Shown: positions 46,800 to 59,500, numbered from the stretch's first letter. The stretch is 64,000 nt of DNA from Pseudocercospora fijiensis CIRAD86 (GCF_000340215.1 NW_006921534.1:2747057-2811056); one strand, 5' to 3'. A program made the numbers and translations. The notes: a model not told the origin generated them from the letters alone.

Positions 46800-48720
46800 C
46801 TTATATAGGATACGAAGGGCACTACCTATTAAACTAAGGTTATACTAGATCTAGGAAATTCAGTTAGTACCCTTATTAGCTATCGCCTAGCTAAGCAATT
46901 AGACCTTCGATAACTGCCTAGGACTAACCTACTAACCCTTGCTTAGTTTAATAACGCTCGGCACTTGACCTATAGGGCCTACTATATTCCTATAGCCCTA
47001 AAGGACGACCTCGGAAATAAACGCCTACTAGACTTTACTGCCTACGTAGTAGATATAGACAACTTGTATAGGGGAGCTATTATTATTATTAGCAACCCTA
47101 TTCTTAAGCACTATGCTATAGTTGTAGACTTAGGCAGTTAATAATAGCGATTTAGAATCGCTAGAAGAGAGGATATTAAATATATCGACATTAGCGAGTG
47201 TCCTAATAATATTAGGGTCCTGTTTATTAGCAACCTAATACTAGCCTCTGCCTTAGCCGACCTAACAGTCGACCTATTAGGCGACGATAATAAGCCTATG
47301 CCCCCTAATAGCATAGACTCTAATTAGCTCGAGCGTATACTAGAGCCTATTCGAGAGACCTATATTAATGTGTTTAAACACTACTTAGTATCGACATTGC
47401 CTATATTTAAAGAGATAGACTATAAGATTAACATTATAGAAGGCAAAGAGGTTCCTTTTAGTCCCCTCTACAACCTTAGTAAACGAGAGCTCGCTATATT
47501 ACGTAAGTACCTAGAGGAAAACCTAGCTAACGGTCGCATTCGGTATAGTAACAGCCCTACTAGTGTACCTATCCTGTTCGTACTAAAGAAGGATAGTAGC
47601 CTACGCCTATATGTCGACTATCGTAGGCTTAATACTATTACTATTAAAGACCGCTATCTACTTCCGCTTATTAACGAGACCCTCGATCGCCTTTCTAGCG
47701 CTTACTACTATACTATATTAGATATTAAGGATATATACTATCGCATCCGCATCCGTAAGGGCGATAAATAGAAAACAGCCTTTCGCACTCGTTATAGCTA
47801 TTTTAAGTACTTAGTTATACTATTTAGGCTAGCTAATACCTCTACTATATTCTAGTCCTATATTAATCGGGCCCTTTTAGGCCTATTAGACTATCTCTAT
47901 ATAGTTTACCTAGATAACATCCTAGTTTATATATATTTACCTAATATTACAGAACACTAGGCCGTAGTGCGTAAGGTCCTCGACCGCCTACAAGCCTATA
48001 GATTATATTACAAGCCTTCTAAATACACCTTTGCTACTAAAGAGGTGTTATTCCTCGGCTTCCTCGTATTAACTAAGGGTATTAAGGCTAATCCTAATCG
48101 GATTAAGACTATTACTAAATAGCCTATTCCTACGTTAATTAAGGAACTATAGTCGTTCCTCGGTTTTGCTAACTTCTATCGCCGATTTATTAAGGGCTAT
48201 TCGAGGCATATAATGCTACTAACTGAGCTTACTAAAACTAAGGCTAACCCGTCTAGAGAATTTAAATAGACCGACAAGACACAAGCCGCTTTTAACGGTC
48301 TAAAGAAGCGATTTACTAAAGTCCCCTTATTATACTATTTCGTACTAAGCAAACAGATCCGAATTGAGACTAACGCTTTACAGTTCGCTATATTAGCTAT
48401 TATATTACAGTAGGCTAATAACACCTACTAGCACCCGATTGCCTTCTTCTCGAGGAAAAAAATTAATACTAAACGTCGCTACGAGACCTACGAGTAAGAG
48501 CTCCTAGCTATTATCGAGGCCTTTAAGTATTAGAGGCACTACCTCGATAGGGCTTAATATACAATACAGGTCTATATAGACTATAACAACCTCCGTAGTA
48601 TTACTAAGATTACTAGGGTTACAGGTCGATAGGCTAGATAGGCCGTCTACCTCGCCGGGTTTGATTTTAATATATTATACTAGCTAGGCGTAAGTAACCC
48701 TGCCGATAGCCTATCGAGGC
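46800..48720 (+). pseudogene. pol fossil: protease, reverse transcriptase, RNase H
   Basis: The aspartic protease site reads DLGNSVS near 46848. The reverse transcriptase keeps its longest open piece at 47370-47771, with YVDYRRLN and the LDIKD catalytic motif; the YxDD box at about 47905 reads YLDN, its second Asp lost by GAC to AAC. RNase H follows at about 48360-48600 (FAILAIIL, PIAFFSRKKIN, ELLAIIEAFKY). Stops are of RIP type throughout. Confidence 0.9.
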
Positions 48721-49239
48721 GACCTAATTACGATAGCGAGACCTAATACATCAATTCTTTGTTTCTAATCCTATAGTATAAGATTGCTATAGCCTATATT
48801 GTTAATAAGCAAGCGTAGGATAAGCGGCTTACCGGACTCCGCGACGGCTTAAAGTATGTTAATGCTCTTACTATATTAATAGTGCGTATTAAGGCAAGGG
48901 CTAAGGACACAGATAGGAGAAGTTATAATAACTCCCTAGTCGACATCGCAATATATAGTAATAGCGATAGTACTACTATAGTTAATCCGGCTACTAGTAC
49001 TATTAAATGTATATAATACGTACCTCGTTTAATAGCGAGGGTGCTATTAAATAACCTTACAAATAGGGATAGTTAATCGTTTATAAATAAGCTGTTACGT
49101 GCTTAGTAGAGGGACGCCTTTACTACTAAACGTATCGACAAGCTTATAAGTAGGCAAACGACTCGATCTAGTAAGAGTAACTAGTCGGTCGATAACAAAG
49201 GTTATTTGAAGTTTAAGGGCAGATACTATATCCCCGCTA

Positions 49240-50590
49240 AATATTCGATCCGACAAGAACTTCTTAAGCGATACTATAATAGTAAGCTTGCCGGTTACTA
49301 TAGTATAGAGAGGTCGTACGAGCTACTATCGCGTATATACTACTAGCTAAATAGTAAGCGGGATATAAAGGAATACGTTAACACGTATACCGTATACTAA
49401 CGTGTTAAGGCACTAAAGTATTAGCCTTTTAGCGAGTTGTCCTTATTGCTAATTCCCTATAAGCTATTTGTAGAGCTTATAATAGATTTTATTATAGGTC
49501 TCCCCCCTACTAAGCGAAGAGGAAGCAAAGACATCTTTAACGCTATCCTAGTCGTTATAGACCGGTTTACTAAGGGCGCTCGATACATCCCGGCGCGGAA
49601 AGATTAGACTGCTATTAATATAGTAGAAGCGCTATAGAACAATATCTTCTATACCTATTAGGGGACCCCTAAAGGGATAGTCTCTAACCGAGGCTCGACA
49701 TTTATATCTTATTATTAGAGTGAGATTTGTCTATAGCTAAGACTTAAGTATCGCCTGTCTATAGTATTCTATCTACAAACAGATAGTTAGACCGAAAGGC
49801 AGAATGCTACGCTATAGCAGTACCTACGTAGCTATATTAATAAGAACCCTAATAACTAGGTTAATCTCCTACAACCCGCCGAATTCGTATATAACAATAG
49901 TGTCTACTTATCTACTAAGGTGTTACCTTATTTCGCTATAATAGGCTAGAACGCTACTATGCTATAAGACCCCCTATCGCTCGAGGCCGAGCGTAAGGAA
50001 AGGGAAGCGGGTCAACCTAAGATACTAGCGGCTATTAAGAGGGTTTAAAAGATGCGAGAAATTCACGCTAAGATAGCTAACAAACTAGCAAAGGCCTAGG
50101 CCTATTAGAAGGCCTACTATAATAAACACTACCTTCTAATAACCTTCAAGTAAGGCGACCTAGTTATACTTAGTACGAAGAACCTCCGTATCCGCAAATA
50201 CCCCTTACCTAATAGCAAAACAAGGCCCAAACTCGCACTAAGGTATATTAGCCCTTTCCGTATCCGAGAACCTAGGGGTACCTAGGCCTATTAGTTATAG
50301 CTTCTACCTTATTATACTATCTATAATACCTTCTACGTATCCCTCCTTAAGCCGTACTATCTACGTAAAGGGGATGAAGTACCTACTAAATCCGAGGATA
50401 TACTAGCTAATAGCGAAGAGCTATAGTCTATAGAACGTATCCTATAGCACCGGACTAGGAACGGCAAGAAGGAGTACCTATTAAGATAGTAAGGCTATTT
50501 ACCTAAATAGGACTCGTAGGAAGCTAAAGGTTCCTTTAAAGATATAACTAAGTTGTTAGACGAATATTAGACTAGCGTAAAGAACAAGAA
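49240..50590 (+). pseudogene. pol fossil: integrase and chromodomain
   Basis: The zinc-binding N-terminal part of the integrase lies near 49280-49400. The core reads ELIIDFIIGLPPTKRRGS and VVIDRFTKGARYIP, typical of Ty3-type enzymes, and QTERQ-like words lie near 49790. At about 50430-50575 a sequence with NGKKEYL, GYLPK and EAEGSFKD resembles a chromodomain, the module by which chromoviruses target methylated-H3 heterochromatin. Integrase 3' of RNase H fixes the Ty3 order. Confidence 0.87.
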
Positions 50591-51890
50591 GAAGGCTAAG
50601 AGCTTATAATGCCGCCAATGTTACTAAAAGAGACCTAAGAACAATACCACCCCCGGGGTGCTATTAGCTAACTAATTAGAAGCAAGCAATTGTTAGTAAC
50701 GAAGGACAATAAGACTATACTACTATAGCGGACGCGTACTAAGTATTAACAAGCGCGCTATAACGCGACAACTAATCGTATACTCTTTTAAGGGCTCTAC
50801 CTCTTTACTAATACGCCCTATAGGGCCTTCCCCTAGCATTAGGTCCCTCTTTTATTCCTTTATCCTATCGAGGATAATAGTGTCGCGCTACGAGCTAGTA
50901 GTGTGCCGGCGGCCGGCGTAGCTATATTAGTAACGGTGTTACGGAGTGTGTTGCTATTTAAGAAAGGAAGGATATAGCTATATTAGTAACGGTGTTGCCG
51001 AGTTATTATTAGTTAAAGAAGGAAATTAGAAGAAGGTAAAGTTAGCGCTAAGACGACTAGCGCTGCTATTATTAACATTACTTACTATTATCGCTACGCC
51101 TATAGATACAACCTTACCTATACTACGAGCCTAAGGCACCTTTAATCAAAACTTTAATTAAAAGCTTTAAGCCTATTAAAGGTTTAATTAAAACTTTAAG
51201 GCTAAGTTAAAACTTTAACTAAGTTAAAAGATTAAGCGACTAATAGACTAACTAAGGGTAAAACTATAGAGCTAAGCTAGCCGGGGTCGATCTTACGGAC
51301 AATAGGTTACTCCTCGATCTATTTAACCCTTTAAGCGAGGCGAACCTCTACTACTACACTTATAATAGCCTTTACCTATAGAAACTAGAAGAACTAAGTT
51401 TTTTGAAAAGATATAATTAGTTAACACTTAAAGGCTACTAAACCTAACTAATTTAGGCTAGTAAAACTACGACAGTAAATAATAGCCCTCGTAATAATAA
51501 GAATAACCCTCGGAAGCGGACATTGCTAGGTCTTTTAAGAGTAGACGCAAAGAACTCGGTACGACATTACGTAGAGCGGAGGCAGGGCTGTAATACCTCG
51601 TACGTCTACCTATTATAGTAGGGAAGACGCGCTCGTATTATAATTAGTCGAAGGCCCTCAATTCTTGTAGATATATATTACTTTATAGTTTATTATATAT
51701 AGGGATAGCGCAGTTAGAGTTAGATATTGTGTTAGAAGGTAAGGTTTGATATAGTTATATAATTAGGTAGTTAAGTGTTTAATTTAGCGCAGACTAAGCG
51801 GCTTATTAGACCTACTAAGTTAGTAGTAATAGGGGTTGAGACTAGAACAAAGACCGGCTACGAGGGCGCGGCCTTTAGAAGAGAAGCGTA

Positions 51891-52087
51891 TATTAGGGCT
51901 AAAGAGGCTACACGTAATTGGCATATAACTAGGCCGAGTAAAGCTAGGGTCTTAATGCCTTAGGCAGGGCTTGGCGCTTAGCGTTAGGCTAACTCTCCTA
52001 CCTTCCTCCCTCTCCTCCTAGATCTCTATCGAATACTAAACTAATTCACTACTACCCTATCTACCTGCTAACATAACCCTTCTTATA
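51891..52087 (+). repeat. 3' LTR of the chromovirus
   Basis: 197 bp, ending CTTCTTATA and followed by the target duplication CTAAT. It keeps TGG and TCAC words where the 5' copy has TAG and TTAC, and has TA where the 5' copy starts TG. Confidence 0.93.
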
Positions 52088-52092
52088 CTAAT

Positions 52093-53031
52093 TCTCGCTT
52101 AGTCCGGCCCTACTACTCCCTACTATACCGCTACCGCCGCCGCTACCGACGATAACGATAAGGATAACGATAAGGATAACGATAAGGATAACGATAACGA
52201 TAATAATAAGAGATTAGATAGTTAGGGTATTAGTCTTAGTCGCTATTGTTTAGTTAGTCTTACGCTTGCTCGATAGTACGCAATTGCGCGTATCTACTAG
52301 CGCCGCTCTACTCTTTTAAATATATTATTAATTAATATACTGCTATTCGCTAGCCTCGCTTTAGTATAAGTATAATAACTTATCCTTTGTGTTTCTTCCT
52401 ATTTCTTCTCTTCTATAGTTGTTATAATATTACTTGCGATACTGTCTGCCCTAATATATATATAAGGTAAGGTGTTTAATAATATAGATATATACTATCT
52501 TACGAACGATACGGAACAAACGACTCTTTAGATTAATAGGTAACGCGGATAAAGGCGTATAAGACAGCGTTATACGATATAAGTGTTATTTAAATACTAG
52601 TATAAGCCTAAATGTCGCTAAACTTATATTTAATCTTTTAATATTTTAATATTTAAATAAGAACACTTAAAACGTTAACAATCTATATTAGCAGCTATAA
52701 CTATCTGTTTACGCCTATATTACGCTTAGAATTACCCTAATATCTAATAGAATCTAGATCTCTGCTTATAGGGCGATCGACTATTGCCGACCTTACTATC
52801 GCTATAATAATAGACCGATCTAAACGGCTTAGTATAGCTTTCTACCCCCTGCTGTCTAAATATTCTACTATATTACTACTACTACTACCTTAGCATCTTC
52901 GCCGCTTAAAATAATTTATTTAAGAGCGACGACTAAGTACTCCTATCGATATTTGCTCGAGATAGTATATATAAAAGGCACTACTACAAGTTAAACAAAC
53001 TAACCAATTCTCAGGATTCCCGAAATTCCTA
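52093..53031. other. right end of the mutated block
   Basis: No gene is recognisable. A run of GATAACGATAAG units occurs at about 52145-52200. TpA saturation continues to about 52985 and then fades within some 50 bp of the right terminal repeat. Confidence 0.5.
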
Positions 53032-53068
53032 AAATTAGCCTAAAGCCGACCTTCTTCAACTTCGGCGC
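53032..53068 (-). repeat. terminal inverted repeat, right end
   Basis: Identical over 37 bp to the reverse complement of 18688-18724. Beyond it the sequence is normal and leads to the asparagine synthetase gene. Confidence 0.8.
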
Positions 53069-53413
53069 ACCAGGGTATAGCACAGCCAGCCAAGCTAGTA
53101 CATCGATCGAACGGATGGGCAGAGACATTTGCAATGGTGAAAAAGTGACGCTGCTTGCTAGGAGAGAACTTACACCATTGTAAACGGCAGTTCTCGGGGA
53201 TCTGAATGCACATGCAGCCATAAACAAGCAACGTCGATGGCCGGATTTTTTTACCTCATCCCTCCGATCATAAACTATGTACAGACCGCCAGGAGATCTT
53301 GAAATTTGGTGACTCAAGGGCGTGTGCAACACGCAAAACACCCGACGCCCCGTTTGTATCTTGCTTTCCCTCCTCGTACACCATCCAGACAGCAGGGGAA
53401 GATCACAGTCAAG

Positions 53414-55322
53414 ATGTGTGGCATTTTCGCGTGCCATTGGTATGTTGTGCCCAGCCCAATCGCTGTAGAATCGCGGCACGAGACTTTCACATCCACGCCG
53501 AAACGCTGACCACAACCTGTCCTGCAGCCACCCAGATGTGCAGAAGTTCAGACCGACTGCGATCCGCATGGGAAAGCAGGTCAAGCATCGCGGACCTGAC
53601 TGGAGCGGTAACCATACAGCCAACAACACCATCCTCGTCCACGAACGTCTCTCGATTGTCGGTGTAGACACGGGCTCGCAACCCATTGTGAGCGACGACG
53701 GCACCGTCGCACTCGCAGTCAATGGCGAAATCTACAACCATAAGATTCTGCGCAAGCAGCTTACCACCCCATACCCCTTCAAGACACATTCGGATTGCGA
53801 AGTCATCATCCCACTGTATAAAGAGCATGGCTTGGATGCGCCCAAGTACCTGGACGGCATGTTCAGCTGGGTGTTGCACGATAAGGCTCAGGACCGCTTG
53901 ATTGCCGCCAGAGATCCTATCGGCATCACCACTTTCTACATTGGCCGCAGCAGCTCAACGCCTGGTGCTGTGTACTTCGCCTCAGAGCTCAAGTGCTTGC
54001 ACCCAGTGTGTGATCAGATCGATAGCTTTCCACCAGGCCACGTATACGACAGCAAGACCGACACGCTTACTCGATATTATACGCCAAAATGGCTGGTCGA
54101 ACCTACCATCATTCCTTCCAACCCGCTTGACCTGAAGCTGCTTCGGGAAACTTTCGAGAGATCTGTACGAAAGAGGCTGATGGCTGAAGTGCCTTACGGC
54201 GTGCTTCTCAGTGGTGGCTTGGACAGCTCACTTGTCGCCTCGATTGCCCAGCGTGAAACGCAGCGCCTGCAGAAAGAGTATGCTCGCCAGCAAGCACTTC
54301 TCTCGCAAGGCACCAACAGCCCAACCATCAGTGGCGTTGCCAACGGACAAATTGCCTCCGCAACGCCTGCTGAGAGCACGGAAGGCCTGGCAGGTGTTGA
54401 CGAGAACTACAATCTCACTGATGTCCCCGTGCTCTCCCAACTCAACTCGTTCTCCATTGGTCTGCCAGGTGCCCCAGACAGCGTCGCGGCAGAAGAGGTC
54501 GCCAAGTATCTCGGCACTAGGCATCACTCTCTGACCTTCACCATCCAAGAAGGTCTCGACGCTCTCTTTGACGTCATCTACCATCTCGAGACCTACGATG
54601 TTACCACGATCCGTGCCTCCACGCCAATGTTCCTGCTGTCCCGCAAGATCAAGGCCATGGGCGTTAAGATGGTACTTTCTGGCGAAGGATCGGACGAAAT
54701 CTTCGGAGGATACTTATATTTCCACAACGCGCCAGACAAAAAAGCTTTCCACGAAGAGACTGTGCGGCGAGTCAAGAACCTACACCTTGCAGACTGCTTA
54801 CGTGCCAACAAGTCGACTTCTGCGTGGGGTGTTGAGGCACGTGTGCCGTTCCTGGACAAGCAATTCTTGGACGTGGCTATGAACATCGACCCTGCGGAGA
54901 AGATGATTGACAGGTCGCAAGGCAAGATCGAAAAGTACATTCTGCGAAAAGCATTCGATACGGAAGGCGAGCCAGGCGCCAAGCCGTACTTGCCCAAGCA
55001 CATTCTCTGGAGACAGAAGGAGCAATTCTCCGACGGCGTCGGGTATGGCTGGATTGATGCTCTCAAAGACGAGGCAAAGAAGATGGTCTCTGATGAGCAG
55101 ATGGTTGAGGCCAACATCCGGAAAGAGAAGCCGTTCTGGGGAGATGACATTCCTGATTCCAAGGAGGCCTACTGGTACCGCTGCATGTTCGACGAGCACT
55201 TCCCGCCATATTGTGCCAGCACTGTCATGCGTTGGACACCAACTTGGAGCAAGCAGACCGATCCATCTGGTCGTGCCATTGCATCGCACGACCAAGCATA
55301 TAAGCCGGACCAGGGCGCATAA
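53414..55322 (+). CDS. ASN2: asparagine synthetase (glutamine-hydrolysing)
   Basis: Cytosolic enzyme making asparagine from aspartate, glutamine and ATP. The gene is join(53414..53439, 53528..55322), 606 residues. The 26-bp first exon encodes MCGIFACH with the catalytic N-terminal Cys; the 88-bp intron has GTATGT, a CTGAC branch site and CTGCAG. The class-II glutaminase domain shows HRGPDW, ERLSIVG, NGEIYNH and SDCE. The synthetase domain carries the ATP-pyrophosphatase loop SGGLDSS at 237-243, plus [13 protein letters not shown] and [11 protein letters not shown] further on. Length and motifs agree with fungal family members and no key residue is missing. It lies between two RIP-mutated blocks yet shows normal codon use and no premature stop. 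Confidence 0.97.
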
Positions 55323-55469
55323 ATCTAGCCCCATTCTTTCTGCGGCGTTGGTGGTGCTGACGAGGATAGAGCGGAGGCGGCTCTACGACAGCCAGGCCAG
55401 CTGGTTTCCAGCGTGGCTTTGATCATCATCAGTCCGTGACTTTTTAATGGGCATAAGCTTTCACACCCC

Positions 55470-55826
55470 GATTGAGTGAGATGGCAGGCTAGGCTATCCT
55501 AGCACCCTACACCCTCTTTCAAGAACCGAACAGTAGCGTCCGACACCCGAGTTGTAGATTACGACTTCGAATAGCTCAATACAGGCATGATCTGCTTCTC
55601 CAGCTGTCCTTGGTGGCTTTCGGCTTTCGGTGGTCTCAAGGATAGGAGCCACTCCCGGGATCTTCTTCCGCAGGCGCAGGAGAGCGACAAAGATGCCAGT
55701 TGATGCCTGTATATGTTGACACCACTTTTCACGATATCCTGCACAGTCCGATTGAGCGAGATGGCGGCCAGGCTCAACCTTGCCTACGAGATCTACATAG
55801 AAGCCGCCATCTCGCTTAATCGGACT
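55470..55826. repeat. MITE-like inverted repeats, three related ends
   Basis: The segment CGATTGAGCGAGATGGCGGC occurs at 55749, in a diverged direct copy at 55470 and in inverted form at 55803-55826. The inner pair, 55745-55768 against 55803-55826, matches at 23 of 24 positions around a 34-base loop and would form a strong hairpin. No target duplication is clear. Confidence 0.65.
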
Positions 55827-56391
55827 TTACATCATGAGCAAGACCATCTACCATTATAGTGCCATCGCGGGAATTTGGCCAAATTTCATTCCATCTTTCT
55901 ATTCGACGCATCGTACTCGTCTTGCTCCCCGTAATTTAGTGTCAGAGATCGGGCACGGAGTGTGCAATCTCTTCTGAGCGCGAGAGGAGCTGGAGCAATT
56001 TGTAAAGTTGGACTCGTATTGCTTCATGTGATGATGTGAACAGTAAATTTCTCGCACCTTGAAGAATCGAATGCGAATAAGTATTATTGAATGTGTGCAT
56101 CTCACTTTTGAGCAAATGCGCGCTGCATCGGCCGCCCCGAGAAGGGAATTCTGGGTGAACTGAACCACGTTCGGGATGCCGTGTTTGCAGAGGATACGCA
56201 AGGGTGACAGTAGAGGCACTTCCAACCACGAGTGCGGTGGTGAGACTCTAGGTCTGCATACGTCTGTAACGTGAGACGAGAGCTGGTTGACGATACCAGA
56301 CGCCAGACACCAAACACCAGGCAAGCGGCATCATAACAAACGTGTTGCTAGCTAGACTGCCATGTGCGATGACGTGGCGGGTTGATAAATA

Positions 56392-56515
56392 CATCCACAT
56401 CGGAGTGAAAGCGCTAAACTCCCTAATCTTGGACTTCATGGTTCGTAACAAATCAGAAATGTCAGATTACACGGGCCGCTGGTATCCACTTTCACTCCGA
56501 TGTGCGTTGACGCTG
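56392..56515. mobile_element. MITE, unmutated copy (TA target)
   Basis: CACATCGGAGTGAAAG at 56397 is mirrored perfectly at about 56489-56504. The right end reads GACGCTG followed by TA, the same terminus as the element at 38912-39045, and the interiors align. The left terminus is diverged or shortened, but TA also stands at 56390-56391. CpA and TpG are kept. Confidence 0.65.
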
Positions 56516-56576
56516 TAGTAGGTTAGATGAAGAATCCCCTACTAGAACTCGTACCTGCTCGGGGTTCGTCGGTTAA

Positions 56577-59500
56577 ACAGGGGTCGACCCCTATAGTATC
56601 TATATAGTTAGTATATAGAAGCCGCTTTATAGGTAAATAGACAGGCCTTAATTAGACTTAGTTAAAGGTACGTTAAGCCTCTTCGAGCGCTTAGCTATTG
56701 TCGCCGCTATCGGCTTCTATATATAATTTAATTAACTTTATATCTCTAAACTTAATACCGCTAAGAAGCATATAAGAATAGCGAGCTTCTAGGCCTTTAT
56801 AGAAGATAGTTATAACGACGATAAAGGTAATAATTAGCTAGATATATCTACTAGTTTAATAGACGATAATAAGTTAAATACTAATTAGCTAAGTAGAGGA
56901 AAAGAGCCGATATTTAAGAAGGCGGGAGAACCTATACTAAGCGGCGTAGACGATAAGAGTTTAGTAGTCGTAGAAGGGGATAATAAGGTCGAGGATATAG
57001 GGGTAGATAGTAGAGTAGGCGGATTATATTATCTAAAAAACAGAGAGATTAACGAGGGTCGATACGAGCTACTAACTAGTACCTCTTACTAGCGGCAGGT
57101 TAATTTGCCGCTAGACCTCCGTAGTAATAACTTGTTATTAATAGACAACGTCTAATATCGCTTCTTCTTACTCTTTTAGACTAATAAGGTTATAGACTGC
57201 CTCGTTAAGTATACTAACGAGTATACTAGTAATAAACCGGACTTTAAGAAGGGCGATAAGGTCTTCGTTTCTAGCTATTAGTAGAAGCCGGTAGACAAGC
57301 TAACAATGCGGATCTTCGTAGGTATTATTATCTATATGTCCGCTATTTAAATAGCCGACAAGTCCGACTACTAGCGTAACGATAGATACTAGCTATTATA
57401 TCCTATTATTAGTTATATAAGCGAGTAGCGGTTTAAACAGATTAAGGCTGCTTTATAGTGCCGGAATAACGCGCTCTCGTTAAGTAGAAGAGGCTTACCT
57501 ACCTAGACCTAGATGCTGCCGCTTGCTAATATATTACGTAGCAAATTCCGCGAGGTAGTCGTACCTAGTACTAACGTATCTATCGACGAGAGCATAATCC
57601 GGTTTATAGGTAAATCTAGGCATGTAATTATAATAAGAGGTAAGCTAACGCCTATCGGATATTATATGCTATATCTGTATAAGGATAGGTACCTATATTC
57701 CTTCTTGTTCTCGAGCCCTCGGAAAGCATATAAATAGGAGGCTAAAGATCCGGATTCTATCGCTTCGATAGTCGCTTAGTACCTAGTAGTAACTCTAGAG
57801 GTTCTTACGGACGCTAAGAAGAAGGAGCGGCAGAAGGAGAGTAATAAGAAGCGTCGTAAGCGTAAGAACCGTAGTCCTAGTAGTATTAGTTACGGATTGA
57901 ATATAGGACTGTATTTAGTATAGCAAGTAAGAAAAGAAAGTTATACTACTACGGCCCGTACCGACCGCGCTACCGAGACACCCGAAAGCCTAATCGTGTC
58001 GCCTGCCGTCTCGCTTAGCTCTAAGCTAAGCTCGCTTAGGTAGGCTGTTCTTCGACTAATCCTATAACTTCCTTTCCTATAACGCTTCTTCTATATTTAT
58101 ATAGATAATCTATTTAATAACGTGCTATTATTTGCAGTCTTAAGGTACCTAGGCATCGCTGCGACTAGTACTATACGATCTAGCTTACTTTCTTAGCTAT
58201 AGCGAGGTAAAACCTTCGAAAAGCTAGGAATACTAAAACGAGATAGTACGAGGAAGAATTCGACCTTCCTAGCCCTTAATTAGAAGAGCACGCGTTTTCC
58301 CTATAATACACTGCTTTATAAGGCAATTTATAGTATAGCGGTAGTAATCTAGTAGGATAGAAACCTTGTCTAGTTTCTTACGACAGGGTGCCGTCTATTC
58401 GAGCGGTTATAGCGGCTTCGAGGCTGCCCTCGAGCTAGTAATAACGCCTATATCGATAAGTACGTACGGCCTTACTAGAAAACTAATAGCAAGGAAGAGA
58501 TAACTATTCTAGAGGTTGCGGCATTATATAATAATTATATAGGTAGCGTAGACATTTACGACTAGCTGCGCTACTATTACTCGATATAATACAAGTTAAG
58601 GAAGGGCTAGTATCTATTGTTCTACTTCCTACTCGACGCTATAGTAGTTAACTTATTCGTCCTTCTACGAGGTAATAAATAGTAGACTAAAGAGCAGCGA
58701 TTTACTTAGTAACGCGACTTCCGTATATTATTAGTATAGCAAATAGTCTGCCTCGGATAACAAGAGCTTAATACGGTAGAGGCAATAGAGGCCGCTTCGA
58801 GGGCTCTGCGTATACTAACTCTACTACTACCTCGAAGCTCCGGTTAGTTTATCGCAAGTTACTTATATAATAGCGGAGTACTAAGATCTCGGCGCTATTA
58901 GATTAAGAAGGGCGATAGCCTACCTATAGCCGAGGACTTTCGTCGCCTCGCTTATAGTAGTAACGCTATCTACGACTAGAAGCCTATTTTATAACGCTAA
59001 CGTTACTTCCTATATAAGTATATAAGGACCGCCTAGGGGTTTAAACACTAGCTACTTAACAAGACAACCGAGCACTAGACAGTCTATTATTATACCTATT
59101 ATAGTCCTATTGCCTTATATAAGGCATATAACCTAATATAGTATAACTAGCCTAATCTATATACCTTCTTTAAGAGCCTAAAGCCGGAGGGCTCTTTAAC
59201 CTCTACTAGCGATTAACAATAGTCGCTATTACCGATAAGTTAGCTTTATAGCCGGCATTTAAAGCACACTACATCTTTATAAGCGAGGTAATCGTCTTAT
59301 ATAGCTATTTAACCTTTAACTAGAGTGCCTTAAACTCCGCCCTTTTAATAACTATTACCTTACTTCGAGAGCCTTCTTCGGCGGAGCTAGCAACTACTAT
59401 AGGCGACTCCGTAACCTCCTTTTTAATCTCCTTCTTAACCTCCTTCTTAACCTCCTTCTATAGGAGGTTTATATCTACCCTTAAGTCCCTTACTACCTCT

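Larger units (their letters stand above)
44907..52087 (+). mobile_element. Ty3/gypsy chromovirus, complete but RIP-inactivated
   Basis: A 7,181-bp LTR retrotransposon lying inside the large block. It has 197-bp LTRs and a 5-bp target duplication CTAAT (44902-44906 and 52088-52092). The 5' LTR starts TGTTAGGGC; the 3' copy starts TATTAGGGC. The domain order gag, protease, reverse transcriptase, RNase H, integrase, chromodomain defines a Ty3/gypsy chromovirus. Every frame is closed many times by TAG/TAA, so no product can be made. Confidence 0.93.
18688..53068. mobile_element. 34-kb RIP-mutated block bounded by inverted repeats (candidate giant element)
   Basis: Between these points the sequence is almost emptied of CpA and TpG and crowded with TpA, while CpG is kept; for example 19081-19140 has 14 TpA, one CpA and no TpG. 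This is the RIP signature. Almost no frame over 80 codons survives. The change from normal to mutated sequence happens within tens of bases of a perfect 37-bp inverted repeat at each end, which suggests a single transposed unit that was mutated along its length. No flanking target duplication was seen, and no tyrosine recombinase 'captain' was recognised, so it cannot be called a Starship. It contains an integrase fossil, an Argonaute fossil and a nested chromovirus. A patchwork of unrelated repeats is the alternative. Confidence 0.5.
55323..56576. other. intergenic island with MITE-like repeats
   Basis: Unmutated sequence between the asparagine synthetase stop and the piggyBac block. It contains two inverted-repeat elements described separately and no convincing gene; the minus-strand frame at 55899-56324 has no domain. 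Confidence 0.5.

Noticed and set aside
18688..53068. Classification of the block as a Starship
   Set aside because: No DUF3435 tyrosine-recombinase captain, and none of the usual cargo families, was recognised by eye near either end; RIP could hide them, so the question stays open.
54593..55334. Minus-strand ORFs of 178-189 codons
   Set aside because: They are shadows of the asparagine synthetase gene.
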